From contig NC_088779.1 of NCBI RefSeq assembly GCF_954871325.1, positions 8,930,846 to 8,994,845 on the forward strand: 64,000 nucleotides of DNA, in the 5' to 3' direction. The notes below the pieces were generated by a model, which had not been told where the DNA came from, ran no database searches, and saw only the letters and a list, made by a program, of their open reading frames with translations. The translations under genes and the position numbers were made by a program. Position 1 is the stretch's first letter; every line of letters starts with the position of its first letter. The stretch is from Gordionus sp. m RMFG-2023 (taxonomy: Eukaryota > Nematomorpha > Gordioida > Chordodea > Parachordodidae). Shown in pieces: positions 1 to 12,671 of this stretch.

Positions 1-2714
1 TTATAAGGTTAAATATAAGTAATAATCACTTATTATAACCACTTTATTATAAAGTTAAATATAATAAAAAACCACTGATTACACTGTTTTCTAATCTTCG
101 AAAAATTATAATTATCATTTTTTTTAAAGAAGCCTGGCCCGAATTTCTAATTTTTTTTAAGACAATCACGACTTGCAGCGCTTTACTTCTACGGCCTAAA
201 AATAATGTTTAAAAGGGAAATAACAACTAATTTTATTTTGGCTTACAAAATAAAATATATTGTAATTATAGCCGCCTTAATTATATAAATTTACTATTTA
301 TAATTATTATTGTTATGAACATACAAAACTTTTATTTTTTAAAGGAAATTGTTATAAATTATTTGGCCTAAATTTATATTCATAAAAAAATATATTTTTT
401 AAAAAATAAATAAAATCACTTTTCATAATTGCTTTGTTATATTTTATTCAATTTCAAAAGGTAATTTAATAGTCTTTATATTAATTTAAATTTATAACAC
501 CATAATTATAACCACTTTTTCATACTTACCTATGTTCTCATCGCGATTGTGGGACTAGGATGGGATGAACAAAGCTATTTTTTTTTATTCATAGTTTATA
601 ATATTATAGTATCAGGTTTTAATCGTTTTTTAGAGGTAAATGTTGCTGATATTTTTAATAATATACCTTTGGATTATATTTTTTAAAAAAATATAAATTT
701 TTCCTACTTATATATAATAGAAAATTTCGATAGATATACACATTTTCCTTATTCTGTTTCCTTTATATGGTAGACGCCATTTTTTTATATTATTAATTTT
801 AAAGTAGCGTCCAAAAATTGGGAAATTTTTTTCCAAACCTTTAATAAAAATCATTCATTCTACACCGTGTATTTTTTTCTTAAGAAAGCCGATAATGGAA
901 GGCAAAAAATCCATTCTTTGTTGTTTTAATTATATTATAAAATTTAACATAACATAAAAACTTATGTTATAAAATGGAATATAAATATTACTTTTTTTGC
1001 AATTATTCTCATACGGAATTCCCGCAATTATTATTTTGCGATTACAAAAAAAAAATATATTTCTGAACTTAAAGCTAAATAAACATTTCTAAAATATTCC
1101 TCTTTTCATCCATTTTTAATAGGCAGACGATTCTTTACTTCTTATAAATTAATTAAAAATTATAATCCTTTATAAACGGAATCGTTGTATGTTAAATTCT
1201 TAAACCTTCAATTTTCTAGAAATTTTTTAGTCTAAACTAAAAAAAAGGTTTGTCGCATTAATAATTTTGTACAAGTTGTTCTGCCCGGCTCATAATATTA
1301 TTTACGATGAAAAACGACATAAATTTGTCTTAATTTCTAAGCTCAGTATTTTAAAAAAAACTTAAGCTCAAACAGCGAAAAATATTCTTCACAAGTTATC
1401 CCAGAACTGGGCCAGACCACGCCCTCTCTGAACTATTTTTTTTAAATCACAATTTTCAGTGTGCTAATTAGATATCTTAGAAAGGAAAAATTGATTTTTT
1501 TAGAGATTCGAAATCTTAATGGAATTTAAAAGAATTTGCTTATATGATCCAGTCGGCTTTTAAAATCAAAATAAATTTTGTCATCCGCGGATTCAGACCT
1601 TTTCATGCACTGCGTTAGTTTAGAAGTGTTATTTAGTGTATTCTCGTAATCCCGTCCAGTCTGCGATTATCGGCGGAAAGCCGTCTGTTAAGTGGGACAG
1701 GGAAAAAATTTAAATAACAACCATCAAGTCATTTAACCTACAATAATTTTTTTCATTAATTTAAAAAAAAAATATTGGCTAATCAAATAAATCGGAACAC
1801 ATTTTCTAAAAGTTTGATAAAAAATTTTCTTTTTTTTTGGTCTCGGAGTTAGTTTTTATTGATCAGTCAAAATAATGTAGGTATTATTTTGCAAAGCCTT
1901 GTGTCAATAATATTAGGCATGAATGTTTGCTTAAATTATTAATCACCTGATTTCTCAGCTAGTTAATTGGCTAGTAGGATTAAAAAGAAATATTTTACAT
2001 TCTAGTCTGTTAAAAAATGTCCCCAACCCATGTTTTTTAATATTAGATAGACCCGATTTTAGAAATACCGGTTTTCGGCCGATATCGTTAAACTGGCAGA
2101 TTCGATCCGATATTTAAAAATTATTTATTTATGATGGATATATTATTTTTTTTTAAAAATGGTATGATTATTTGTTTTTTTTAAGATTCAAATATCTTAA
2201 TAAGCTTTATGACGCATATTTATTTTTATTGATATTTTTTTTTGATTTGTTATATTCTCATATACACATTTTATCCATAATTTTATTATTAAAAATTTAT
2301 CGGTAAAATTGAATCAGTCTAAAAAACCGTATATTTGTAATTTTGCTGCAGATCTGGAATTTTGGTAAAGACCTACTTGAAAGGGTGTTAAAATAATTGA
2401 CTACCACTACAACGTTCAATTTTAAAATTGATATTATTTATAAATTAATTATTATAACTTAGGCAGAATTAAATGGTTTTCTTGCCAATTTTTGAAAAAT
2501 TGTCCTAAGAATATCTATTATTATTTTTAACATATTTCTTTTATTTCAACACCAACTTTGTCCTTGAAAATTTTTTCATTGTAATTAAACTACAATGTAT
2601 ATCAGATAGAAATTATATTATTTCCTTGTCTGGCAAACGACTCAATATTGTACGATTTCTAATTTTAATTTTGACTAATTTAATTTATAATCAATTATAT
2701 AATCTTTATGAGAT

Positions 2715-2935
2715 GCCCGAATTAGACAATGGAAATTTTTTAGCGTATTTTTCTGCCCGGATTAAAATATATTTGTACGATTTGTCCGACTCGGCTAATA
2801 ATTTTTTTATATGAAAGAAAACGAAATAAATTTGTCTAATCAACTTTAAAAACATTTTCAAAACTTCGACCCGACCCGGTAAAATATTTTGCCCAATTTA
2901 TCGGGCCTTGAGACGGCACCGACCTCTAATCCCAA
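2715..2935. repeat. Decayed GGCCCGG/poly-AT island repeat
   Basis: Short G+C islands (TGCCCGG, CCCGACCCGG, CGGGCCTTGAGA, GACCTCTAAT) alternate with T/A runs. The same layout, including a GAGACC or GACCTCT word at one edge, recurs at 31.2, 33.0, 45.6, 46.1, 47.6 and 55.3 kb. The edge word recalls hAT-type MITE ends (TAGAGGTCTGC), but no target duplication is clear for this copy. Confidence 0.45.
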
Positions 2936-4569
2936 TTATACAATTTAAAGATAGTTTTTTAAAAATAATATTTAGAACATTTGTTAACATGATTTCATAT
3001 GCATGGTTCTTTATTTTCATTGCTAACAACTTAAAAACAAGATACTCAATAGAAATAGGTAATTTTTGGATCAATTGACTGAAAGTTTGACTATCTCAAA
3101 ATAATTTTAAACATTAATGTCTGAATGGAATCAAAAAAATATATTGTGTTGGGTTTGATCATTTGACATGATTTCATATTATTGATTAAATATTGGTATA
3201 TATATGGTAATGGCATATTTTTTTTATTTGCAGAATACATTTTATATTAAAAATTACCATTAAATGATCAATGGTGCAGAAACTATCATAATTTTTTCTG
3301 TTTTTTTTAAAAATATAATTACGGAACACCATGTCGGTAAATAGTCTCATACTAAAATGACACTTAAAATTATAATAAAAGGGATCTACATATAAGCCAA
3401 TGCCTGTTGGGCTAGTGGGGTTGATAAATTAGATATAGGTGAAGACCTGATTTGGGTAAGTTTTTTCTCAATTTTTCAAATTCGTTTTAAGGTATATTTA
3501 TCACATCTGCTTAATTTTTATAAAGCAAAAGCGCATATAAGGAATAGGCTTAGCTTCAAAATAAAAAAAAAATTGCATATAGGGATATTTTTAGCATGTG
3601 AATAATTACCGACATCTCCCGGTCCTTAAAAATAGACTTAAAAGAAAAGGAATTTTAAAAAAATCTCCTTTTTATTCACTAGAAAAACATGAACATTTAA
3701 TGGGCTAAAATAAGATGTGAAACGATTTATTCCGAGCTCTATAAATATTTTTAAAGCCATTTAATCCTTATTTCAAGCAGCTATTATAAGACATTTTTAT
3801 TTATAAACTTCCAATATAATTTTTAAAATTTTTGAAAAATTCCACAAATTTGGATTTAAAAATTTCATTTTTGAATCTCCGATAAATTAAAGCAATGATG
3901 ACAAATGTTTTACTAATATTAATACCAATATCATAACCATACATGGTCTTGTATAGGTGATGGCTGCAAATGGTACCTCTGCAAATCTCGGTGATATGAT
4001 CCACTAAAAATTGTAACAAGATTTTGCAGAATGAGCAAATAACATTTATAGTTTTTATGCTAAATGGCTAAAATATCTCTTGGAGATCGTGAGACACTAT
4101 CACTACTTCTCTTGCCAATGTATTAGCAACTATCATAAAAATACTTGAACGTGACTATCTTATAAATGATGTACTTCTTCCTGCCCTTTATTTTAGATAC
4201 CAAATTTTAATATCAGAAGATGAACTTTTGTCAAAACGACATTTAATAAATTTATGGACGAGAATGCAAAATCGAGAATATTAATATTACAGTTGATTAG
4301 TGTTTGATAGTAAAAATTCTGAGATTACTGATCAACGAAATGATGAAGAAAAGATGGAACTTAATTAACATGTTTCTTAGGCTAGATAAATTACAATATA
4401 ATAATCTATGTTTGCCCTCTATTTGATATATCAGGGTATAAATCTAAACCAGGATATATACTTAAATATTGGAAGGAATAAAGAAAACCCAGCCTAAAAT
4501 CGTTAAATTTTCTCAAGTACACATAAGTTAGCACGGAAAGCTTTTTCTTCATTAAATTTATCTTATCAC

Positions 4570-4860
4570 CATATAGATCTATTGAAGATTTTTTCTTAAA
4601 AAAAATTTTGAGCATGCTCAGAAGATTTTTTGCTCAAATTTTTTTTATGTTTTTTGTAAAAAATCTTCTATGATTTTCTCTTTAATGTTTATTTAGATTT
4701 TTAAAAAAATTCCCAGATGTTTTTTATGAAACAAAATGATAGATTTTTTTTACAAAATCATAGATTATTTTACAAAATCATTTTTTTAATTTGCTCAAAA
4801 ATATTCCTTAAGCATTCTCAAATTTTTTTATCTTTGAATTGTGAGCAAAAGTTAAACCCT
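4570..4860. repeat. Degenerate poly-A/T inverted repeat
   Basis: The 10-bp palindrome GAGCATGCTC is followed by repeated words of the type AAAATCTTCTATGATTTT and TTTTACAAAATCAT, with TTGCTCAAA near both ends. This looks like an old foldback repeat. No boundaries or target duplications are firm. Confidence 0.35.
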
Positions 4861-5061
4861 GGTAATTAAAACTAATTAAACTTAAATTTTTTAAACCGAG
4901 TTCCTAACCTGTTTTTACCAAAACTGAACCGAACTCTTTTCAAAATCACAACATAATCCCGAACCCGGCAAATTTTAAAAAAATGTTTCAATCTGCTCAT
5001 AAGATTTTATCATTTCTAGGTAAATGTTCATCAAAAATTGTGTTAGTGAATTACTATTATT

Positions 5062-5283
5062 TAGTGTTGTTAAAAGGCTTATTTTGAGCCGATTTTTTAA
5101 AACGTCTAACTCAATGTTTTAGCCAGAAAAATTATGCCTAAGCCTCGAGATTTCGTTAATATATGTCTAGACCTTTGTTCCTTCTATGAGCAAAATCTTC
5201 AGGTTTGCGTAATATTTTTCTATTTGGAATATTGAGTAGCCGTTTTTAAAAATCGGCTTAAAACGAGCCGTTTAACAACACTA
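5062..5283. mobile_element. Foldback hAT-type MITE, copy 1
   Basis: Ends are TAGTGTTGTTAAA and TTTAACAACACTA, with an inner inverted pair (GCCGATTTTTTAAAACG / CGTTTTTAAAAATCGGC). An exact 8-bp target duplication, CTATTATT, flanks it (5054-5061 and 5284-5291). TAG...CTA ends with an 8-bp duplication are typical of hAT elements. It has no coding capacity, about 222 bp. Related copies lie at 28.7, 33.5, 36.9, 51.0, 61.5 and 63.5 kb. Confidence 0.85.
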
Positions 5284-5550
5284 CTATTATTATATGAAAT
5301 ATAATTAAAAACATTAATATTATAAAAATTAATCAATTTTATTACATACAGGGTATTTACCATCATGGTATTACACATACATAGAATCTCATAATTGCTT
5401 TAAACAAGGGGAAAACAAGGAAGAAAGGTATTTATTTAAATATTCTGCAAATTATAATATATTATATTCTTAATTTAAAAAAAAAATTATATGCAGGAAG
5501 AAAAGTCAAATTCCGATCTTCTATAATAAGACTGTAAAGAAAAAAAATTG

Positions 5551-7086
5551 ATGTTTTACCTTTCAAAAAGTTATTTTCGCATTATTATCATCGCCACGAT
5601 TGCCAGTTATTCCATAGTGGGGGTCTTATTTTTTTATGCATTCGGTCAAAGATTTTATGAAACTCACCCTACCCAAACAACTGGTACACGACGCCTATTA
5701 CACCCTTCACATGTTGATTTGAAAATCGACATTTCCAATTGGTTAAATAAAAAAACGTCGGAAATCCACCGACGTAGACCTTTTAAAAGTGATACCAACA
5801 AAATCAACAGATCAGAATATTCTGATGTTAATTTTAATGAACCTCACATCAGTAGTTTTCAGTATATAGATTCAGATACTTATTTTTTTTCAGCTTTCTG
5901 GGATGATAGATATTCCAAGAAAACTTCAGGGAAGAATCATTATATCAGACTTTTTATATTAAAACGGTGGTCACGGCAAAATAGTTTTAACAATCGCCCG
6001 CGCGATTTTGCGCGCCGTTTTTATGGGAGCGACGATAAGGATTTTAACATCGATTCATACACGTGCACATTTAACCAAAATCAATACCGTAATAAAACCA
6101 ATACTTTCAACTCCTCTGGAGTGCTTTACGAAACTTGTGAAAATCACGACATGCAATGGGGAACCTTTTATGTGTCATGTCAGACGCCGGCCAGTTATAC
6201 CATGCATCTCTTGAATACCTTTGCGACTAAACCATTTTCCTCAATAATCATTACATTTTCGCATAACAATCACTCACGTATGGTTCCTGTTAAACTTCCA
6301 GAGGAATGGCTTAATTTTAATAAGTCCCTTCGATCAAGAGTAACAAATGCAGGGATATGTGTGCCTCCTTTATATGGAAACTTTTCATCTGATGCCATCA
6401 TTACTTTCGTGGAACTATCCAAGATCATTGGTGCCCACAAACTCTTCTTCTACTTAACTACAGATGATGATGCAGCTTATCCCTACTTAAAAATCTTGAG
6501 ACATTATGAACTTTTAGGACAAGTTACCATAACCCCATGGTTCTTACCATTAGATCATGCATCCAAACAAGTGTGGAATTATGGTCAAAGTTTAAGCATT
6601 GCTGATTGCCTATACCGGAACATGTACAAATATGACCTGCTTGCTTTCAATGATGTGGACGAGTTTATTGTGCCCCGAAAACACAAGAATTGGCAGACCA
6701 TGATAAATGATGCCTCCAGTAATTGGCCTGCTAATGTTTCTGGCTTGAGAGTTAAAGGAGCATTTTTTGAAGCTAATACCAAAAGACAACCTATTTCTTT
6801 CAACGGACATTCTGTATTTGATATAACCAAACGAACTACCATGCTTAGCAGTGTTAGAACTAAATGTTTAGTCAAACCCAAATTAATATTTGAACAAGGT
6901 ATACATCACATCAGTAAACAGACCTATGAGGAAATTCCTCCTGATAATGCAGATCCTGATTTGTTGATATTGCATCATTATCGACCATGCAACAGGGGTT
7001 ATGATATGAATTGTGAGGATTATATTTTTGATAATAATCTGAAGCGTTATGAAAAAGAATTTTATAAAAGAAAAATTATAATATAA
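5551..7086 (+). CDS. Glycosyltransferase family 92 (DUF23) protein
   Basis: A 511-residue protein from one uninterrupted exon. Members of GT92 move a sugar, often galactose, onto N-glycan core fucose or related acceptors in the Golgi. Residues about 9-32 form a hydrophobic helix just after a short N-terminus, giving a type II signal-anchor. A luminal stem follows. The catalytic part carries family hallmarks: a GICVPPLYG block near 270, a VELSKIIGAHKLFFY strand, YGQSLSIADCLYRN, and the NDVDEFIVP block near 370, a DxD-like metal/sugar-binding site. HHYRPC lies near the C-terminus. The start is the ATG at 5551, since the preceding TTG would not be used in an animal. Length suits the family. It meets CDK2 tail-to-tail 203 bp downstream. 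The exact sugar and acceptor cannot be read. An upstream non-coding exon is possible. Confidence 0.9.
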   Translation: MFYLSKSYFRIIIIATIASYSIVGVLFFYAFGQRFYETHPTQTTGTRRLLHPSHVDLKIDISNWLNKKTSEIHRRRPFKSDTNKINRSEYSDVNFNEPHISSFQYIDSDTYFFSAFWDDRYSKKTSGKNHYIRLFILKRWSRQNSFNNRPRDFARRFYGSDDKDFNIDSYTCTFNQNQYRNKTNTFNSSGVLYETCENHDMQWGTFYVSCQTPASYTMHLLNTFATKPFSSIIITFSHNNHSRMVPVKLPEEWLNFNKSLRSRVTNAGICVPPLYGNFSSDAIITFVELSKIIGAHKLFFYLTTDDDAAYPYLKILRHYELLGQVTITPWFLPLDHASKQVWNYGQSLSIADCLYRNMYKYDLLAFNDVDEFIVPRKHKNWQTMINDASSNWPANVSGLRVKGAFFEANTKRQPISFNGHSVFDITKRTTMLSSVRTKCLVKPKLIFEQGIHHISKQTYEEIPPDNADPDLLILHHYRPCNRGYDMNCEDYIFDNNLKRYEKEFYKRKIII

Positions 7087-7289
7087 TACTAAGTCTCAAA
7101 CGAATCTCACATATAAACTCTCAAGAGCATTTATTTATTCATTCCTAGTCATAATTACTAGAAACAACATTTAAGCATTGTGATTGTATAAAACCAAAGG
7201 TATCTTCTTTTTATTTATATTATTAGACATGAATTGTAATTTATAATTATATAATTGTAATATAGAATAAATATGTATGCAACATGTTT
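7087..7289. terminator. Shared 3' region of two convergent genes, with poly(A) signals on both strands
   Basis: Only 203 bp separate the two stop codons. On the + strand AATAAA lies at 7266-7271, about 180 bp after the GT92 stop and 19 bp short of the CDK2 stop. On the - strand AATAAA (read at 7130-7135) lies about 155 bp after the CDK2 stop, only 44 bp from the GT92 stop. If these signals are used, the two 3' UTRs overlap almost completely in antisense. Confidence 0.6.
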
Positions 7290-8430
<1,141 letters not shown>

Positions 8431-8444
8431 TCAAATGTGAATAA

Positions 8445-8452
8445 TTTGGCGG
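8445..8452. promoter_or_regulatory. E2F-like site just upstream of CDK2
   Basis: TTTGGCGG fits the E2F core apart from its last base (TTTSSCGC) and lies 15-22 bp before the CDK2 start codon, in the 5' UTR or core promoter. G+C words are rare in this AT-rich background. E2F control of G1/S kinases is common in animals, so the position makes sense. One 8-bp match can still be chance. Confidence 0.4.
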
Positions 8453-8981
8453 TGAAGCAGACGAATTTAAAATCAGGTGATTATAAAAAATTAATCAGTA
8501 TTAATTTGAAATTAGGTAATAACAGAAAATTAATCATTATTTTGTCTTGGTAAAATTTTTAAACGATCTACAAAGAACACCAAAATAATAAATCAAAATT
8601 TAATTATATAATTATTAAGTTTTTACTAAAAATGAACTCACCATCCCACTTATCTTAATAACTAAAATTTAAATCAGAATTTGGTCAGCTGATTTATAGG
8701 AATATTTATGTATTTTTGCATTATTATGTTGAATTATATTTTGAGGACTTATAAGTAATTCTAAATAGTATATTTAGGAACTTAAGGTAAATTGTAATCT
8801 CGTAAGTTAGTTGAACTTATATTTTGCGATATGGATATAAAAATAATAAAACATATATTATTGAGTAAATTTTCAAAGTATCAAATTAATATTCTAATTT
8901 TAATGTTATGTAAATATTTAAAAAATGTTTGATATGATAACCGGTTTTGTGAAAGTAAAAAGTGCAATATACGGAATTAGA

Positions 8982-8991
8982 GCGCATGCGC
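8982..8991. promoter_or_regulatory. NRF1-type palindrome GCGCATGCGC
   Basis: An exact match to the NRF1 (nuclear respiratory factor 1) core palindrome, about 550 bp upstream of the CDK2 start. Four CpG-type steps in ten bases are striking in DNA this AT-rich. It could belong to the CDK2 promoter or to an unseen non-coding start site. Confidence 0.4.
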
Positions 8992-9824
8992 CCTCTCAAG
9001 CGTTGTAGTTACAACAGAGCTACGCTAGGTTTTCCTCATTTCCATAATTGGAAGATTTAAGTTAAGTATAAAGTAAAATATGAGGAGCCCTTCACACGTT
9101 TGTGGGCAAGCCGCACGTACTTGTAGGCACAACATTTCGAAAAATTTTGCTTAAACCTCTATAGGCTTTAATTTAAAAAGAGTGGGACAAAGAAAAAGCC
9201 TATACCCGAGAACTACAGTATAATTTAATTACTTTAAAGGTGGGTGATGGCTGATTTTAAGCTTAATTTCTTTAGTGTAAGTTATAATTACTATCAATAT
9301 TGAGATATAATGTACATAGAATCTGTAAATAAATATGATTAAAATAAAATAATATTTACCGTTCTAATCTTGATCAAGCAAAATAATTCATATATTTTGA
9401 TCAAAATTAATAGTCAAATTGTCCCAGGAACAAAACAATAATTTTTAGTAACAATATAGTTAGAAATTTAATAAAATAAAAAAGATGAATAGCCAGATTT
9501 AACTATTTAGCCAAAAACATGAAATATAATTAAAGTGATAAAATTATTAATATTAAGTCATGATTTGGAATTAAGAGCAGAAATACCTATAGTTATTAGA
9601 CCTGAGTTCACCTGAACTGGATGTTAAATTTTTGAAATACCTTGTGAATACGTTGTTAATTGCTAACCACTTTGTAAATTTAATGTCAAAATACACCATT
9701 GTATAAAATTTAATTAAGAAAATATAAATTTCATATTCACAAGTAGATATTATTCTGTTTGATAGTCAAAATAAAACAACTTTCTAGAAAAAAAAATAAA
9801 TAACTAAAACAAGGTTAATTTTTT
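8992..9824. other. Intergenic, nothing recognised
   Basis: No coding exon, repeat end or RNA gene is visible between the NRF1-like site and the transposon pile. The DNA is AT-rich and without long open frames. Confidence 0.5.
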
Positions 9825-9952
9825 CAGGGACGTCGCTAGCCTTTACAATCTCAGGGGGCTCAACTAACAAAATATTATGGGGGGGGGCTTCGCCCCCTAT
9901 ATCCCCCCCCCCCCAATATGCGTGCCTTCAGCCGGATTTTTAATTAATATAT

Positions 9953-10275
9953 TAAAGTTTCTAGGAATAAATCAATGTTACGAGTTTAATTTAAGTAAAC
10001 GAATTTAATTTTTTATTTCATTTATTTCTAGATTGAAGTTTCTGAGAATATAAGTATAATGAGTTAAATTTTATTTAATTTATTTTTAAAATTTTACATC
10101 TATTGTAAAACTAAAAATATCATGATTATATAGCATGTTACAAACAAAAAATCAATTTACATATTAATATAATAATTTATATAAAAAAATCAATTTTCAA
10201 AATTTATAAAAAAAATCAATTTATATAAACATAAAAAAACAGTTTAAAGGTTAGTATTAATAGGTCATATCAACA
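9953..10275 (-). repeat. 3' LTR of the Ty3-type element
   Basis: 323 bp, matching 12315-12416 and 17010-17237 in order. It is uninterrupted, so it shows the sequence of the Helitron's empty target site (GAGAA followed directly by TATAAG). Confidence 0.85.
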
Positions 10276-10559
10276 TTCCACCCTTTAAAAAATTATCTCC
10301 ACTCAGGTTTTTCTAGCATGTGAATCTTATCGTGCAGTCAACCTTTCTTGATAGTTATATTATCATCATTTGTATATTTCATTAACTTTTGCTATTGAAA
10401 GTTTATTTTTAAGAAAAATATTTTATTATATATATATATAATTTTAGTCTTTATTTCATTATAAAATTATCGAATTTTTTGGGCAAAATTATATTCCTGC
10501 TTGGTCTTTGACTAACAAGACTCTGTTCTTGTATTCCTAAATTTTTATCATCATTTCTT

Positions 10560-12250
10560 CTATACAGTAAAAGGTATTGCTTTTTTAGTATTTGTTTTCA
10601 AATGTGTAATTTCATCAAGAGGTGTGCTACTCGTAGACTTTTTTTTAATATGGTCTAAATGTCTTCTAATAATTTTGTCTCCCGTATCCACTTCAAATAT
10701 TAAATTCCCATTTTTACGTTTTACCCTGCCTTTGTCCCAACGTCTACATGACAGGATTTTCACTGGATGCAAACCCCCTTCAAAAACCTTTGCCTACCCC
10801 TCTAAAAAATTCCCGCCACCTTCGGCGGCGATGTTTTTTTATTATTATTTTCACCTATTTATTTATTGATACTCTTTTCAAATAATTTATAAAGGATAAC
10901 TTAAATTAATATATCTCTACTACCAACTATCGATATTTTGTGAATATAAAGAATTTATTTTTTAGATAATAAATTTAATTAAAACCTCCATTATTAATAA
11001 TGAATTAATTATTATGGCATTATTGCTGAAATATCTAAACCTTTTAAATTATATTTAAAGGATAGTTTATTTGGAAAACAATGTTTATGATTGTTTGCAA
11101 TATATAGATTTGGTCGATGAATTGTATTATATTAATACTATAATAAAATTATTAATTTTTACAGCAATAAATTTTGTCTTATTTCATCTCAAAATTTAAT
11201 AGATAACCCCCCCCCCCCCCCAAAAAAAAAATTTATCCTACCCCCATTAGCAGCTTACCCCCTACCCCCTCAAAAAAATAGGATACAAACTGTTCCCATC
11301 CCTCCCGCTCATGTAGACGCTGCTTTGCCCCATATATTATCCTTGAAGGTTTTATACCAAACTTTGTCACCATTCATGATATTTCCATTTGACGATAAAT
11401 TGCGATTAAATTCATTCACTTTATCTTCTTGCGGTTTGATTAAATCCCATCTGCATCACTTCGCTTGGTATCTTGTTGGTTGTCGCGTTTGGTGTGTTGC
11501 GATAATTGAATAAAAACTTTTCTATAGCTATATCTAGGTCTATTTTATTATTACTTTCCATATTCTTTTTCATACATATTTTCATTGATCTTATCTTTCG
11601 CTCACACTGACCATTGGACTGTTGGTGGTGAGGCGTGGTGAAAATGTGATCAATTCCATGATCATTACAAATTTTTTGAACACGTTACTTGTAAAATTTG
11701 TACCATTATCACTGACTATCATATTGGGCATACCAAACAAGCAGTTTATTTTTAATAATTCTTTAATAGTAGACTCAGTAGTTATATCTCTCATTCTTCT
11801 AATGATAGGAAACTTGCTAAGTGCGTCAACACATACCAAGAAAGCTACCTTCAAACTGTGCAAAGTCGATGTGCACGCGTATGAATACTTTTACAGCTGT
11901 TTCCCATGGATTTTGTACATTATGAGGATTGCCCGCATATTTATTACACGTATCACAGTTTTTCACCTCCTGATCTATTTCAGCATTAAGACCAGACCAC
12001 TACAAATAATCTCTTGCCAACAATTTCGTTTTCCCAGCACCAAGATGCCCTTTGTGTAATTCCTGTAATATCTCCTTTCTCTTTAAAAAGACAATCTTTA
12101 ATTAACTCAGTTCCATTTCCATATTTTATATTTTATTCTTTATTTGTTCATGAATCTTTATATTGTTAATTACCTCCATTAATTCGATATCAATACTAGT
12201 TTCTTGAACTATTCTTTAAAATTTATTGGTAATTCACAAAATTTGTCATC
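10560..12250 (-). pseudogene. Integrase remains of the Ty3-type element
   Basis: At 11591-11960 the - strand shows integrase core features of the Ty3 type: an HIDFA block, DALSK, and SDNGTNF around the second catalytic aspartate. At 10560-10737 lies a C-terminal integrase module with WDKGRV and RRHLDHI. A hAT MITE separates the two. The region is a fossil with several breaks. Open frames on the + strand across 11622-12059 are antisense shadows. Confidence 0.75.
10738..11322. mobile_element. hAT-type MITE with C/G tracts, copy 1
   Basis: Ends CAACGTCTACATGA and TCATGTAGACGCTG. The 8-bp target duplication is CTTTGTCC (10730-10737) and CTTTGCCC (11323-11330), one mismatch. It sits inside the integrase remains of the LTR element. 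A second copy in the opposite orientation lies at 14352-14841, sharing the interior. Long C runs occur near 11208-11222. No coding capacity. Confidence 0.88.
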
Positions 12251-12277
12251 AATTTTTTCATCATCTATCTCTAGCTC

Positions 12278-12314
12278 CCCGGAGGCGAGGGTTCGTATCC
12301 CACCGCTGCCACCA
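12278..12314 (-). other. Long leucine-tRNA primer-binding site
   Basis: Directly next to the 5' LTR the - strand begins TGGTGGCAGCGGTGGGAT and continues complementary to a tRNA. Read on the + strand it is the 3' third of a tRNA-Leu (AAG family, from memory): variable arm, T arm, CGCTGCC acceptor strand, discriminator A, CCA. The likeness extends to about 37 nt, twice the usual 18. The T loop reads TTCGTAT instead of TTCGAAT. Confidence 0.7.
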
Positions 12315-12534
12315 TAAAGTTTTCTAGGAATAAATCAATGTTACGAGTTTAATTTAAGTAAACGAATTTAATTTTTTATTATATTTCATTTATTTTAAAT
12401 TTGAAGTTTCTGAGAATCTATAATATATATAAAAGCCTTGTCACAAAAATCATGTCAAACTTTTCATGTCCCACTTCTCATATCACACTTTATAATAAAA
12501 AATTCAAAAAATCGTTAATTTTGAAAAATGCCTA

Positions 12535-12612
12535 AGGCCCAATCGGGCAAGATTTCGCTTACAAATCTAGATGGATTATTGGACTTGGGTTCGAACCCCG
12601 GCAAATGTTTTT
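12535..12612 (+). ncRNA. tRNA-like remnant within the Helitron
   Basis: GGGTTCGAACCCCGGC at about 12589-12604 is a perfect B-box/T-arm sequence. Some 50 bp upstream is CCCAATCGGGCAAG, but no convincing A box or full cloverleaf can be folded by eye. It may be a captured tRNA piece or a tRNA-derived SINE head. Confidence 0.3.
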
Positions 12613-12671
12613 TTTTATTAATCTGGTAAAATATTTTTTTTCTTAGTCTGACAAAATTAATCGAATAGATA

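Larger units (their letters stand above)
1..5061. other. AT-rich intergenic stretch, no gene seen
   Basis: I find no coding exon, tRNA or intact mobile element. The short open frames here are what AT-rich random DNA gives. Two pieces of decayed repeat stand out: GC-rich islands at about 2715-2935 and a poly-A/T palindromic repeat with GAGCATGCTC at about 4570-4860. A third diverged repeat rich in CCGAAC-type words covers about 4880-4985 and resembles 56220-56320 and 56560-56640. Confidence 0.6.

Noticed and set aside
6008-6881. Open frames on both strands within the GT92 exon
   Set aside because: They are shadows of the GT92 frame, which has clear family motifs.
11622-12059. 145-residue + strand open frame
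   Set aside because: It is antisense to the integrase remains on the - strand, which show real motifs.
12278-12314. A functional tRNA gene
   Set aside because: Only the 3' third is present, complete with CCA, which fits a primer-binding site next to an LTR.
12535-12612. A functional tRNA gene
   Set aside because: A good B box is present, but no A box, anticodon arm or acceptor stem can be paired.
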